Shown here: one piece after another, positions 15,284 through 25,344 of the stretch
Numbering within the stretch: position 1 is the first letter of the stretch
Layout of the letters: each line of letters begins with the position of its first letter
Origin: Weissella tructae
Lineage (GTDB): Bacteria; Bacillota; Bacilli; Lactobacillales; Lactobacillaceae
Reading direction: 5' to 3'
DNA: 64,000 nt
Assembly (NCBI RefSeq): GCF_000732905.1
Contig: NZ_CP007588.1
Coordinates: 806,001 to 870,000 of the forward strand
Translations under genes and position numbers: made by a program
Notes under the pieces: generated by a model
Told to the model about the DNA's origin: nothing
Databases searched by the model: none
The model's input: only the letters and a program-made list of their open reading frames with translations

Positions 15284-18200
15284 TTACACCTTAAAAATGG
15301 CATTTTCAGCGCCTAGTAGGGCAATCAACTCTTTTTTAGTTGTGTCATCGTCCGCTAACCATTGGCGTTGATCCAAACGAACTTTACGCCCAGACATCAT
15401 GTTCACGACCACAACCGGATTTAAGCCTTTATGTTGTGGTAATAGTTGATTTAACTGTTCAATCTGTTCTGGTGCAACTAAACGTAAGTACCAAGTCCCT
15501 TTACCAACTTCAGGTAACTTCGCTACTTGAAGTTGGTTCGCAATCATTTGCAAGCCATCACCCTTACGTTGGGCTTCAACCGTCCCATTAATTTGTAAGA
15601 TACGCCCATTTTCCAACGCACTACCAATTTGCTTATAAAGCGTTGGGAATACTGTAACAGATAGGTCACCACTTAAGTCCATGACATCCACGAAGGCCAT
15701 TTCATCACCCTTCTTCGTGCGGATGACTTTGATTCCCTTTACATACCCTAAAATCGTTGCTTTCGGTGCATTTAAACTTAAGTTAGCGATATCTTGGTGT
15801 GGTAATGTCAAATATGCTTCTAACGGATGTCCACTTAAGTACACCCCTAGATATTCAAATTCAAGATCTAATTGTTCCGCATCGGTATATGGTTCCACCA
15901 CAATTTCCTTTGGCTTCACATCCGCTAACAAATCTAATGAACCCGCTGAAAACGCAACGGCATCAATAATTGGCTTTAATGATTGGACCAGTTTCTTACG
16001 GTTCGTATCGAACCCATCTAATGCACCGGTGTACACTAATGGTTCCAACGTTTCAACCTTTTGGTATTTGGTTGGTAAGCGGGCAACCAATTCATCTAAT
16101 GATTTGTAACGCCCGTTTTCTTGGCGTTCAGTGATTAAGACTTCACGGAAATCACGACGCAGACCACTAATTGACGCTAACCCCATCTGCAGTTGCCCTT
16201 GATCGGTAACCGTGTAGCCTTGCCAACTCGTGTTAATATCAGGTCGCACAATTTCAACACCAAGACTGCGTGCTTCCGCTAGGTAGGCACTAATCTTTGG
16301 ACGTTGCGCAATCGCATCATTCATCACGGCTTTGTAGAAAGCGGCTGGATAATGCGCCTTTAAATAAGCCAATTGCATGGCTAGCTTTGAATACGCCACG
16401 GCGTGTGAGCGATTGAAACCATACATGGCGAAGGTTTCGATATATCCGTAGACTTGTTCCGCAAGTTCACGGGGATGTCCCATCCCTTCAGCGCCACTCA
16501 CAAATTGTGCTTTAATCGCATCTAGTTGTTGCTTGTCTTTCTTAGACATCGCACGACGTAGTAAGTCGGCTTGTCCCAATGAGAAACCAGCAAATTGTTC
16601 CGCCACACGCATGACTTGTTCTTGATAGACAATAATACCGTAAGTCGGTGCTAAAATTGCGGCCATACTTGCATCAGGCACATCTTGCGCTTCTTGACCA
16701 TGTTTACGGGCAATGAAATGTCCAATGTTTTGACTAGGTCCTGGACGGAATAGTGCATTCGCGGCCACGATGTCTTCAAATGAATCCGGCTTTAAGTCCT
16801 TCAACATATTCTTCATCCCAGCTGATTCAAATTGGAAAACCCCATTGGTTTGCCCTTTTTGGAACAAAGCCAATGTTTGGGCATCATTTAAATCAATTTG
16901 GTTGATATCAAAATCAGGCGCAACTTTCGCAACTGCACGTAAAGCAGTATCCAAAATATTCAAGTTAGATAAAGCCAAAAAGTCCATCTTTAATAAACCT
17001 AGTCGTTCAACTGGGCCTTTAGGTAATTGGGTAACGAGACGCTCATCTTCCCCTAATTGGACTGGCATAATGTGTTCAATCGCATCAGCAGACAGAACCA
17101 CCCCAGCCGCATGCAAAGAAGCATTACGTGGTAATCCTTCAAGCTTCTTGGCTGTTTCCACTAACAATTCACCATCCACAGGCAAGTCAATCAAGGCATT
17201 CTTAAATGGTTGTGATTGTTCATATGCATCCGCGACTGTCATCCCCACTTCACGTGGTAAAGTCTTCGCTAATTGATCAATTTGGGACGGATTCAAGCCA
17301 AATACACGTGCGACATCCCGAACAACCGCACGCATCGCCATTGTTGAAAAAGTAATGATTTGCGCGACGTGCTCATGTCCATAACGTTGATGTAGATAAC
17401 GCAAAACGTCTTCGCGACGATTATCGGGAATATCAATATCAATATCGGGCATTTGCACACGTTCTGGATTCAAGAAACGTTCGAACAAAAGATCATAAGC
17501 AATTGGATCAACATCGGTAATGCCTAGCACATAGGCCACCAATGATCCGGCCGCAGAACCACGCCCAGGTCCAATTCGAATATCTTCGCGCTTCGCAAAG
17601 GCAATCATATCGGCCACAATCAAGAAATATTGATTGAATCCTAATTCATCAATGATTTGTAATTCACGGGCTAAGCGTTCTTCGTACGGTACACGATCAG
17701 TATCGGGTAGTACGGATACGCGTTCATTTAAACCAGCTTGCGCTAACTCTGCTAAATAGCTTGTTGCATTTTGTCCCTCTGGTAATGGCACAGCTGGTAG
17801 ATTGTCTTGTGTTGCTTCGATTTCAAAGTGACTATTTTCCGCAATCCAATCCGCTACTCCAACGGCATCCGCTAAACCTTTTGCCACAAAACGTTCGGTA
17901 CTATCCACTGCGCTTGCCAAATAGCGATTTGGCGTGTCTTTTTGACTCGCCGCAATGTTAGCCAATACTTCTCCTTGGCCAATCTTCGTGACGACTTGTG
18001 CGGCAAATTGATCACTTGGATCAGCATATTCCACGCTATCTAACGCAACCAACGGTACATCACAGGCACCTGATAGTGTTCGGTATGTTGTAGTCGCATC
18101 ATCCGTCATATCTGATGACACACCTAAATAAAGATGCCCAGCAGGTACGATGGCTTGCACATCCGCCAACCATTTACCTGCGACATCAATATTACTTTGC

Positions 18201-18598
18201 ATCCCCAATAACAATGACAGTTCACTGATACGCGGCACAATCACAAAAAGACCTGCTAAATGATCACGCAGGCTTTCTAAAGTGACAGGCTCTGTTTGGC
18301 TCATAATCACACTACTGATATGCAAAAGGTTACGATAACCTGTTTGATTTTCAACTAATAACACAAAAGGAAATGGTTGTGTCATCGTTAAGCCTTGCAT
18401 TTGAGCGGTTAGACCCAAAATTGGTTTAATGTCCGCAGCCAAAGCAGCATTATAAAAGGCATCCATTCCATACAGGACATTTGTGTCTGTTAGTGCGACT
18501 GATGTGTACCCTTTTTGCTTGGCATTCTCAACCAACGTTTTAGGCATCATTGGGCTTTCTAACAAACTGAAGGCTGACTTTGTTTGTAATGGTGTCAT
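15284..18598 (-). CDS. dnaE: DNA polymerase III alpha subunit DnaE
   Basis: Replicative polymerase of the C family that in Firmicutes extends primers on the lagging strand beside PolC. The 1104-residue protein has an N-terminal PHP domain (TSVALTDTNVLYGMDAFYN), the polymerase core with GPGRGSAAGSLVAYVLG and the metal-binding PDIDIDIPD (about 384-392), and a C-terminal OB-fold part (about 970-1040, KVIRTKKGDEMAFVDVMD). The PHP metal ligands look incomplete, as usual for DnaE types without proofreading. The start at 18598 follows GGGGAAG; the upstream frame to 18682 is unlikely. Confidence 0.95.
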   Translation of the reverse strand: MTPLQTKSAFSLLESPMMPKTLVENAKQKGYTSVALTDTNVLYGMDAFYNAALAADIKPILGLTAQMQGLTMTQPFPFVLLVENQTGYRNLLHISSVIMSQTEPVTLESLRDHLAGLFVIVPRISELSLLLGMQSNIDVAGKWLADVQAIVPAGHLYLGVSSDMTDDATTTYRTLSGACDVPLVALDSVEYADPSDQFAAQVVTKIGQGEVLANIAASQKDTPNRYLASAVDSTERFVAKGLADAVGVADWIAENSHFEIEATQDNLPAVPLPEGQNATSYLAELAQAGLNERVSVLPDTDRVPYEERLARELQIIDELGFNQYFLIVADMIAFAKREDIRIGPGRGSAAGSLVAYVLGITDVDPIAYDLLFERFLNPERVQMPDIDIDIPDNRREDVLRYLHQRYGHEHVAQIITFSTMAMRAVVRDVARVFGLNPSQIDQLAKTLPREVGMTVADAYEQSQPFKNALIDLPVDGELLVETAKKLEGLPRNASLHAAGVVLSADAIEHIMPVQLGEDERLVTQLPKGPVERLGLLKMDFLALSNLNILDTALRAVAKVAPDFDINQIDLNDAQTLALFQKGQTNGVFQFESAGMKNMLKDLKPDSFEDIVAANALFRPGPSQNIGHFIARKHGQEAQDVPDASMAAILAPTYGIIVYQEQVMRVAEQFAGFSLGQADLLRRAMSKKDKQQLDAIKAQFVSGAEGMGHPRELAEQVYGYIETFAMYGFNRSHAVAYSKLAMQLAYLKAHYPAAFYKAVMNDAIAQRPKISAYLAEARSLGVEIVRPDINTSWQGYTVTDQGQLQMGLASISGLRRDFREVLITERQENGRYKSLDELVARLPTKYQKVETLEPLVYTGALDGFDTNRKKLVQSLKPIIDAVAFSAGSLDLLADVKPKEIVVEPYTDAEQLDLEFEYLGVYLSGHPLEAYLTLPHQDIANLSLNAPKATILGYVKGIKVIRTKKGDEMAFVDVMDLSGDLSVTVFPTLYKQIGSALENGRILQINGTVEAQRKGDGLQMIANQLQVAKLPEVGKGTWYLRLVAPEQIEQLNQLLPQHKGLNPVVVVNMMSGRKVRLDQRQWLADDDTTKKELIALLGAENAIFKV

Positions 18599-18660
18599 GT
18601 TGCTTCCCCTTTCGTAAATTACCGGTTCATTAACTGGGGATAAAACCCCAAAGTAAAAGA

Positions 18661-18690
18661 AAATTAAGGCCCTAAGGGGCAATTTATCAA
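18661..18690 (-). promoter_or_regulatory. Possible dnaE promoter with internal dyad
   Basis: TTGATA (18685-18690) and TAATTT (18661-18666) are 18 bases apart on the minus strand. The spacer contains the dyad GCCC-N4-GGGC (18669-18680), which could be an operator. A second small hairpin (TGGGG with CCCCA, 18635-18650) follows in the leader. Confidence 0.35.
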
Positions 18691-18701
18691 ATCTAATAAA
18701 A

Positions 18702-18725
18702 AAACTAACCGTTCAGGGTTAGTTT
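18702..18725 (-). terminator. Terminator of the yjzD-like gene
   Basis: Minus-strand stem of nine base pairs (AAACTAACC with GGTTAGTTT), followed by a T run, seven bases after the gene's stop codon. Confidence 0.88.
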
Positions 18726-18732
18726 CTTTAGA

Positions 18733-18930
18733 CTATTGTTCATCTGAATAATCGCTTGGATCGGCTGAACGAGAGATAACGTAGAACATCAATACTCCGA
18801 TAACTCCCATTACGGCTGAAAATAATGCAGTAGCAGTCGCGTCATAAGACACACCTTGTAAAGCACTTGAAATGTATCCAATGACTTCACCTAAAATAAA
18901 CATCCAAAAGAATAAATTGATATATTTCAT
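18733..18930 (-). CDS. YjzD-like small membrane protein (DUF2929)
   Basis: A 65-residue protein with two membrane segments (MKYINLFFWMFILGEVIGYI and a second at about 35-55, ALFSAVMGVIGVLMFYVI) and a short acidic tail (ADPSDYSDEQ). The opening matches DUF2929/YjzD, a small protein often next to dnaE in lactobacilli, of unknown function. Two ATG codons are adjacent; the second (18930) agrees with the family N-terminus. Ribosome-binding signals are weak. It has its own terminator before dnaE. Confidence 0.75.
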   Translation of the reverse strand: MKYINLFFWMFILGEVIGYISSALQGVSYDATATALFSAVMGVIGVLMFYVISRSADPSDYSDEQ

Positions 18931-19087
18931 CATTGCTTCAGCAACCTCGATTTCTCACTATAATATATAGCCATTTTAAACCTGTTTGCTCAAAATGTCA
19001 CATCATTTCGTTAATTCTCGTCCTGACTTTTTAAAGAAAAAAGCAGGGCGGGATTGAAACATCATCTACATGTGTCAAATTTCGTCT

Positions 19088-19585
19088 TTAAAAACGTGAG
19101 TACTTCACGATTGTGTAATCAAAATCGTTTTCTGAATCAGCTGGACCACTAGCGATTTCTTCACCACGCCACTTAGTCTTATCCACTTTATCCATGTGTA
19201 CATCCCCACGGAAATCAGTGTCCAAATAAGTCACATACAAATGATCGGCAACGGCCATGAAGCTTTCATAAATTGGCTTTCCACCAATAATTTGTAGCTT
19301 AGCTCCAGCATCATCGGCCATCTTCATAGCAGTTTCAACGTCATAGACTTTCACAAAACCTTCAGGTACTTCTAGTGTTTCATCACGTGTTAAGACCAAG
19401 TTGACACGCTTGGGCAATGGACGACCACGGAAACTGTTCATCGTGTTACGCCCCATCACAATCACTTGATCAATGGTTTCTTCCTTGAAGAACTTCAAGT
19501 CGGACTTTTGTTGCCAAGGAATCCCACCATCAAGCGCAATAGTGCCATCATTTGTTTCTGCCCAAATCAAATTTACTTCTGCCAT
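19088..19585 (-). CDS. folA: Dihydrofolate reductase
   Basis: Reduces dihydrofolate to tetrahydrofolate with NADPH. The 165-residue protein shows the DHFR pattern: NLIWAETNDGTIALDGGIPWQ at the N-terminus, the NADPH-binding VIVMGRNTMNSF (about 43-54), and IIGGKPIYESFM (about 99-110). ATG 19585 has GGAG eight bases upstream and starts one base after the stop of the ABC-F gene uup, so it is co-transcribed with cca and uup. The longer frame to 19678 overlaps uup and is rejected. The 105 bases after the gene contain an imperfect CCTG/CAGG dyad without a T run, so no clear terminator is seen. Confidence 0.93.
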   Translation of the reverse strand: MAEVNLIWAETNDGTIALDGGIPWQQKSDLKFFKEETIDQVIVMGRNTMNSFRGRPLPKRVNLVLTRDETLEVPEGFVKVYDVETAMKMADDAGAKLQIIGGKPIYESFMAVADHLYVTYLDTDFRGDVHMDKVDKTKWRGEEIASGPADSENDFDYTIVKYSRF

Positions 19586-19586
19586 A

Positions 19587-21500
19587 TTAATTCTCCGCTC
19601 GTTCTGAAAGTTCTTCCCAACGCAACATCTTGTCTTCCAACGCTGTGTTCGTTGCATCAAATTCACGTTGTAGATCACTTAGCTTACCAAAATCAGACCC
19701 ATTTTCAATCATGGCCGCTTCTAGTTCACCAACTTTTTCTTCTAACGCTGCAATATCATCTTCAATAGTAGCCCACTCTTGCTTTTCAGCCCAAGTGAAC
19801 TTCTTTTTCTTTTCCACAACAACTTCAGGTGTTGCTTCAACGACTGGTTGCACAGCTTCTTTTGCTTCAGCTAACTTGCTTGGCGCATTCTCAATCGTTG
19901 GGGCACCAAAGCGCTCCAAGTAATCAGAGAAATGACCCGCAAAACGTGAAATTTCACCTTGGCCATGGAAGACCAATAGCTTTTGCGCAACCTTATCCAA
20001 GAAGTAACGGTCGTGGGAAACTGTAATAACTGTACCCGCAAAGTGTTGTAGGTAGTTTTCTAGAACAGTCAATGTCCCAATATCCAAGTCATTGGTTGGT
20101 TCGTCTAGCAATAGCACATTAGGTTCTTGCATCAATAGCTTCAACAAGTACAAACGACGCTTTTCCCCACCTGATAACTTATGAATCAAAGTTCCATGCA
20201 TGAAGCTTGGGAATAAGAATTGTTCCAACAAGTCAGAAACTGACACACGATTACCATTACGGTCAGTGATTGCTTCCGCAACATCTGTTAGATATTCAAA
20301 GACACGCTTGTTTTCAGGAATAGGTTCCGTTGTTTGCGTGTAAAAGGCCATTTTAACTGTTTCTCCAATTTCAACAATTCCACTATCTAGTGATTGTTGT
20401 TCGGCGATAACCTTCAATAGCGTTGACTTACCTGTTCCATTTGGTCCAGTAATCCCAACACGTTCATTCGCTTGAATCAATTCATTGAAGTCTTTCAAGA
20501 TAATACGTTCATCAAAATCAAGATTTGCGTCTTCAATATTGATAACCTTCTTACCCAAACGTGATTGCCCAATCGCAACTTCAACGTCTTCATCAATTTG
20601 CAATGTCCCACGTTGCGCTTCAATTTCCGCAAAACGATTTTGACGCGCTGTTTGCTTGGTTGAACGAGCACGTGCCCCAGCCTTCATCCAAGCTAATTCT
20701 TGCTTGTACAATTGTTCATTCTTGTGATCAGCCGTCTTTTGTGCGGCAACACGTTCAGCTTTCGCCGTCACAAAAGCTTCATAGTTACCCTTGTATTCGT
20801 ACAATTGTCCAAATGACAATTCGAAAATACGGTTTGTTACGTGGTCCAAGAAGTAACGATCGTGGGTTACGGTCATCACGGCACCATGGTAACTCGCCAA
20901 GTACTTTTCTAACCATTCAATTGAATCAAAATCCAAATGGTTGGTTGGTTCGTCCAACAACAATAGGTCTGGTGCTTGAATCAATACTTGCGCTAGACCG
21001 ACACGCTTACGTTGTCCCCCAGATAGTTGACTGACCTTCAAGTTGAAATCAGGCAAATGAAGTTGTGTCAAAATCGCCTTCACTTCTGATTCGGCCAACC
21101 AAGCTTCTTCTTGGTCCATACGGGCTTGTAGCTTCGTATAGTTCGCAATCACCTTGTCATCTTCCGGATGTGCTGAATAGGCTTCTAAAGCAGCTTCATA
21201 ATCACGTATCAATTGAAAGACTGGTTGTGCTCCCGCAAAAATAGCTTCTAAGACATCTTTTTCATCATCTAGAATTGGCTCTTGTGCCAAGTAACCAATT
21301 GTATAGTCATTTGGTGTGTCAATCATCCCACTATCAGCTGGCACCACATCAGAAATGGCATTCATCAATGTTGTCTTTCCAGAACCATTAACTCCGATAA
21401 CACCAACACGGTCACCAGTTTCAATTAGAAACGATACGTGATCAAGTAATGTCTTTTCCCCATAGATACTTGTTAAATCAATTGCTCGTAATTGTTTCAT
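19587..21500 (-). CDS. uup: ABC-F ATPase, Uup type
   Basis: A 637-residue cytosolic ABC-F protein with two ATPase domains and no membrane segments. Walker A motifs are GVNGSGKTTLMN (about 37-48) and GPNGTGKSTLLK (about 350-360); signatures LSGGQRKRVGLAQ and LSGGEKRRLYLLK; Walker B LLLLDEPTNHLD and VLLLDEPTNDLD. The C-terminal coiled coil (about 560-637) is the feature of Uup, which binds branched DNA and ribosomes. TAATG overlap with the upstream cca gene shows coupling. A role in ribosome rescue rather than antibiotic resistance is the best guess. Confidence 0.93.
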   Translation of the reverse strand: MKQLRAIDLTSIYGEKTLLDHVSFLIETGDRVGVIGVNGSGKTTLMNAISDVVPADSGMIDTPNDYTIGYLAQEPILDDEKDVLEAIFAGAQPVFQLIRDYEAALEAYSAHPEDDKVIANYTKLQARMDQEEAWLAESEVKAILTQLHLPDFNLKVSQLSGGQRKRVGLAQVLIQAPDLLLLDEPTNHLDFDSIEWLEKYLASYHGAVMTVTHDRYFLDHVTNRIFELSFGQLYEYKGNYEAFVTAKAERVAAQKTADHKNEQLYKQELAWMKAGARARSTKQTARQNRFAEIEAQRGTLQIDEDVEVAIGQSRLGKKVINIEDANLDFDERIILKDFNELIQANERVGITGPNGTGKSTLLKVIAEQQSLDSGIVEIGETVKMAFYTQTTEPIPENKRVFEYLTDVAEAITDRNGNRVSVSDLLEQFLFPSFMHGTLIHKLSGGEKRRLYLLKLLMQEPNVLLLDEPTNDLDIGTLTVLENYLQHFAGTVITVSHDRYFLDKVAQKLLVFHGQGEISRFAGHFSDYLERFGAPTIENAPSKLAEAKEAVQPVVEATPEVVVEKKKKFTWAEKQEWATIEDDIAALEEKVGELEAAMIENGSDFGKLSDLQREFDATNTALEDKMLRWEELSERAEN

Positions 21501-22723
21501 TATTTTTTCTCGTTTTCATTTTCAATGGCTGTTTTCACAGCGTCCGCTAACGCAGCTGCATCATTAGGCAGTTCACCTGCCACCACCGCAGCTTCCAAAT
21601 CGTTAATCAAGCGTCCAAACAGTGGACCAGGCTTCAAACCAAAGTCGACAGTTAATTCTTTACCTGTCATTTGTAGTTCAGCCTTGCTCTTGATCACCAA
21701 GGCGTCATAACGTTCAGCGAGACGTTGTGTGTCCACTTGTAGTTCGCTTAATTCTGCGACCACCAATGCTGTATGAATCGCTGACCCAGTCATGTACAAG
21801 TCAAAGTTCGTTACATCGCCTAGACGTAACTTATTTAACAATGTTAGACTCGCACGCACTTCATTTAGCATGTCCTTACTGTGCTTCCAAGTACGTAAGA
21901 ACTTATTTGAATCTTCACTAGATAGTCCCAATTCAAACGCTAATAAAGTCCATGCAATTTCAGCTGTTTGCGGTTGGCTAGCGACTAATAATTTCGCAAA
22001 CGCCACAAGATCTAATTCAGAACCACCTAACGCAGGCATGAACTTAAAGAGACCAGTTGTGACCATTTCCAACACCGCATAGTGCGCTGCTTTTCCTTGC
22101 ATCAACTTCGTGAATTCCACGTTCGTACGTTCAACGGCAATATGGGCCATCAGAGCCGCATTATCACGAATCGCGACTAAGGTAGCTGGTTCAATTTCAA
22201 AATTCAATTGCGCCGCAAAACGGACAGCACGCACCATACGTAATGCATCTTCATTGAAACGCTCATTTGCATCGCCAACTGCTCGTAAGATACCGTTGTC
22301 TAAATCAGCTAATCCATCAAATAGATCAATGATTGTCCCGTCTGCTTTCATCGCTAAAGCATTCACCGTAAAGTCACGACGCTTTAGATCTTCTTCCAAT
22401 GAACGGACAAACGTTACTTCGTCAGGACGACGGAAGTCTGTATAGGTTGATTCTGTTCGGAAGGTTGTTGTTTCATAACCTTGTCCGTGGTCCAAAATCA
22501 TCACTGTACCGTGTTCAATCCCTGTATCCACAGTACGTTCAAATAATTCTTTAACTTCATTCGGATATGCAGATGTCGCAATATCCACATCATGAATCGG
22601 CTTACCTAATAATGTGTCGCGGACTGATCCCCCGACAAAGTAAGCTTCATAACCACCTGCTTCAATGGTCGCTAAAATTGGTAACGCGGCTTCAAATTCT
22701 GCTGGTAAATTCTCAATTTGCAT
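21500..22723 (-). CDS. cca: CCA-adding tRNA nucleotidyltransferase
   Basis: Adds or repairs the 3' CCA of tRNAs. The 407-residue class II enzyme has YFVGGSVRDTLLGK and the metal-binding DVDIAT (about 42-47), then RRDFTVNALAM and the ERxxxE-like region EDALRMVRAVRFAAQL. The ATG at 22723 is preceded by GGAGG at five bases; the longer frame begins with TTG at 22735 inside that site and is rejected. First gene of cca-uup-folA. Length is typical of the bacillar type. Confidence 0.95.
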   Translation of the reverse strand: MQIENLPAEFEAALPILATIEAGGYEAYFVGGSVRDTLLGKPIHDVDIATSAYPNEVKELFERTVDTGIEHGTVMILDHGQGYETTTFRTESTYTDFRRPDEVTFVRSLEEDLKRRDFTVNALAMKADGTIIDLFDGLADLDNGILRAVGDANERFNEDALRMVRAVRFAAQLNFEIEPATLVAIRDNAALMAHIAVERTNVEFTKLMQGKAAHYAVLEMVTTGLFKFMPALGGSELDLVAFAKLLVASQPQTAEIAWTLLAFELGLSSEDSNKFLRTWKHSKDMLNEVRASLTLLNKLRLGDVTNFDLYMTGSAIHTALVVAELSELQVDTQRLAERYDALVIKSKAELQMTGKELTVDFGLKPGPLFGRLINDLEAAVVAGELPNDAAALADAVKTAIENENEKK

Positions 22724-22753
22724 ACTAGCCTCCAAGTGTTTTCTCGTATCTCT

Positions 22754-22762
22754 AGTATAGCA
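22754..22762 (-). promoter_or_regulatory. Extended -10 promoter of cca operon
   Basis: TGC-TATACT on the minus strand, about 30 bases before the cca start, with no convincing -35 box. Confidence 0.55.
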
Positions 22763-22818
22763 AGGAATGCGGGGATTCGTTCATTTTTTTATATATTCAT
22801 CTGTATCTGTATGTACAC

Positions 22819-22858
22819 AAAAATGCCAGTAGAAATTTCATGATTTCCACTGGCATTT
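22819..22858 (-). terminator. Terminator after the helicase island
   Basis: A long stem (AAAATGCCAGT pairs with ACTGGCATTTT, plus four further inner pairs) lies just after the stop of the 185-residue gene at 22885. Confidence 0.85.
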
Positions 22859-22884
22859 TATCTATCTTAATTAAGAAATTATAT

Positions 22885-23442
22885 TTATGCTCTAAATTTA
22901 AAGTCTTGATTATCCTTGTTATTATAGTCTGATGACATATCTTTTACGTAGGTAAACGACCCGTCACCATTATCGGTTACAGTACCAATCACACTTCCCG
23001 GCATTTGATGTCCTGCATAAACATAAAAACCATTTGTTTTTTCAACTAGCCACATCGCAAAACCAGTAGGATCACTCTTACTATGAATGTGTCCATAAAT
23101 GTTATTTAAGATACTTTCACGGATCGGCCACAATGATTGATTCGTTGTGCCAAACCTTACTGCATTTGATTTTACATTTGTTTCAGCTGATGAAATCATT
23201 GCACTATCTGTAGACTCAGGAGTAGTTGTAACCTCTGGTACTTCACTTGATTGTTTCATAGATTCACTGACTTCTGATTCTTTAGCGGCACGTGATTCCG
23301 ATTCACTAGATACTCTTTCAATCACAGATTCTGGTGCTACTTTTTCTATCTTTTTTGCGCTAACCATCCCAAAAATTGCACTACCAGAAATAATAGTTCC
23401 CACTAATACAATTATCATTAAAATCTTTTCTGATTTTCCCAT
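22885..23442 (-). CDS. Membrane-anchored extracellular protein, unknown
   Basis: I do not recognise the family. The 185-residue protein has one N-terminal membrane segment (KILMIIVLVGTIISGSAIF, about 5-23), then a Ser/Glu/Val-rich linker (about 30-85) and a compact C-terminal domain (about 90-185) with SILNNIYGHIHS and a beta-rich end (GTVTDNGDGSFTYVKDMS). Such a layout suits a protein displayed outside the cell. ATG 23442 is preceded by GGGGAAG; the frame to 23568 overlaps the helicase gene. It follows the helicase gene by 115 bases with no terminator between, so they may share a transcript. DNA is visibly richer in A+T than the flanks. Confidence 0.75.
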   Translation of the reverse strand: MGKSEKILMIIVLVGTIISGSAIFGMVSAKKIEKVAPESVIERVSSESESRAAKESEVSESMKQSSEVPEVTTTPESTDSAMISSAETNVKSNAVRFGTTNQSLWPIRESILNNIYGHIHSKSDPTGFAMWLVEKTNGFYVYAGHQMPGSVIGTVTDNGDGSFTYVKDMSSDYNNKDNQDFKFRA

Positions 23443-23557
23443 TTCCACTTCCCCATTTTGAAACATTATCATAATAATAACATCCATTAACATTTCAAAA
23501 CAATTAAATTTAGATGAAAATAAAAACAATTGTACATTTACATATATGGAAATATCA

Positions 23558-25312
23558 TCATTTCTCATCCATCAATAACGTTTTCTCAAAATAATCAAAC
23601 AATTCATCATTTTTCCAAAAACCAATCCTAATACCGTCAATACCTCTAGTTAACAGAACATAGTAAATGTTTAAAACGAACAATGTAAATTCTTTTTTGT
23701 TTTCATCAGTAAAGGCTTCATCTACAGAAAAAACACCATTTACATTATGAAAATTTTCACGAACAGCATACAACTGTCCTTTCTCATCTATCCCTAAATC
23801 ATCACCTAAAAGAACACCTACTTTATTCAAATCAATACCTTGCACAGCAAATACTGAGCCAATTTGATCTTCAGCATCTTCTTCGTCTGAGTCAATCCAA
23901 TTTTCTTGTGTTGAATTCCAACGTCGTTTAATATCGCCTTCAATCCAATGATACTTCTTTGAATCTTTTCCATCTTTTTGTGCCCAATACTCAACTAATC
24001 CTCCAAGTACTCTATTAGTATGATGACTGTTTAAATTCCTATCGTGCTCAATCCAATCAATTAAATTTTTTAAAGGTTGCTCAGTATAGTACCCAAAATA
24101 AGATTCATCATCCATTTGCTTAAATACATCCCTATTAAAATCAGGATTAAAGTTTGTTTGATGCAATATATCCATGTCTTTATATAACAACCACTTAATT
24201 CCATTAACATAATCCTCAGACGTATACGAAGCACCCTTAGGCGCTTTGATTCTGAATTGTGTTGATAGATATTGTTGATTGTAATTTTTCGTTAATTCAC
24301 GATAATCGTGTCGAGATATATTAGCCGGTCGAATACCTTGCAAAACATCATACATTAGAATGATTTGTTTTCCTACTCGTTGAATTATTTCTAAATGGCT
24401 ATGTAAATTTTCATAACCTAGCTTTTTATACACTGAATTAAATGTAGGATGTTGCTTATTTCCTCTACGTGACAATTTATGTGATTCATCAACAACAATG
24501 TAATCATATTTTTCGCCTGATGTGATTAACTTAGTAGATGTGACAACATCCCATTGTTGTTTAGGAAATCCATATACATTAAAAATTTCTTTTCCAATTC
24601 TTTCCCAATTTGGCGGAACTACCACCGCCACTCGTTTCCCAGGATTTTCCTTAAGCAATCTCGCCACTAAATGGGTTAAAATTACTGTTTTCCCAGTTCC
24701 AGCATCACCATTTATGACAAAATTCATATCTGGTTCAGTCAAAATTTTATCAATAATAGCTTCCTGCTCAATTGTTAGTGATTTTATTGGACTATATTTA
24801 GTTAAAACACTGGATTTTAATTCTTTTAATGATGCAGCATTAACTAATCCATTTTGTCTTAGCTCATTTTCCCACAAAGGAACCAAAACATTAAATAGCA
24901 CTTTTTCTTGATCTTTATATTCGTTTACATAGTTCCCATTTGTTTTATTAACTACTTCTTGAAAATCAAAAGATACTGTCGTCTTCTTTTCATAATCAGA
25001 TTTGAAATACATAATCAATTGACGTTCTACATCATCTAAGGCAGATCCATGAAACAGACTTGAATAAACAACTAATACCTTGTTAAATTTTATCTTAATA
25101 AAATTTTCTTCAATTCCGCTGTAATGTTGCGTATGTCGTGAGATAAAATGCTTAGTTTGTCCTATATATACTTGTCCTGTTTTATCACTATGATAAATGT
25201 AAATAACATTTCCTGACAATAATTTATTTTTTATTCCTTGTTGCAAGAACTCATAATTAATTATTTTGTTATGATTATCCAAATCAAGATTAACAACACC
25301 ATACTTCGCCAT
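23558..25312 (-). CDS. GIY-YIG nuclease domain fused to DUF2075-type helicase
   Basis: A 584-residue fusion. The N-terminal region has a GIY-YIG domain (IYIYHSDKTGQVYIGQTKH, about 37-55, with Arg and His after it and a possible metal Glu in DDVERQLIMYF). After a linker comes a superfamily 1-like P-loop ATPase: Walker A NGDAGTGKTVILTHL (about 199-213), Walker B YDYIVVDESHKLS, later QFRIKAPKG and IGSVFAVQGIDLNKVGVLLGDDL, as in DUF2075/schlafen-associated helicases. Such fusions occur in variable genomic loci and some are linked with phage defence. Inserted between cca and glmS in A+T-rich DNA with its own promoter. The function is not proven. Confidence 0.85.
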   Translation of the reverse strand: MAKYGVVNLDLDNHNKIINYEFLQQGIKNKLLSGNVIYIYHSDKTGQVYIGQTKHFISRHTQHYSGIEENFIKIKFNKVLVVYSSLFHGSALDDVERQLIMYFKSDYEKKTTVSFDFQEVVNKTNGNYVNEYKDQEKVLFNVLVPLWENELRQNGLVNAASLKELKSSVLTKYSPIKSLTIEQEAIIDKILTEPDMNFVINGDAGTGKTVILTHLVARLLKENPGKRVAVVVPPNWERIGKEIFNVYGFPKQQWDVVTSTKLITSGEKYDYIVVDESHKLSRRGNKQHPTFNSVYKKLGYENLHSHLEIIQRVGKQIILMYDVLQGIRPANISRHDYRELTKNYNQQYLSTQFRIKAPKGASYTSEDYVNGIKWLLYKDMDILHQTNFNPDFNRDVFKQMDDESYFGYYTEQPLKNLIDWIEHDRNLNSHHTNRVLGGLVEYWAQKDGKDSKKYHWIEGDIKRRWNSTQENWIDSDEEDAEDQIGSVFAVQGIDLNKVGVLLGDDLGIDEKGQLYAVRENFHNVNGVFSVDEAFTDENKKEFTLFVLNIYYVLLTRGIDGIRIGFWKNDELFDYFEKTLLMDEK

Positions 25313-25344
25313 ATTTTCACATCCATTTTCTTTATGTGATTTTA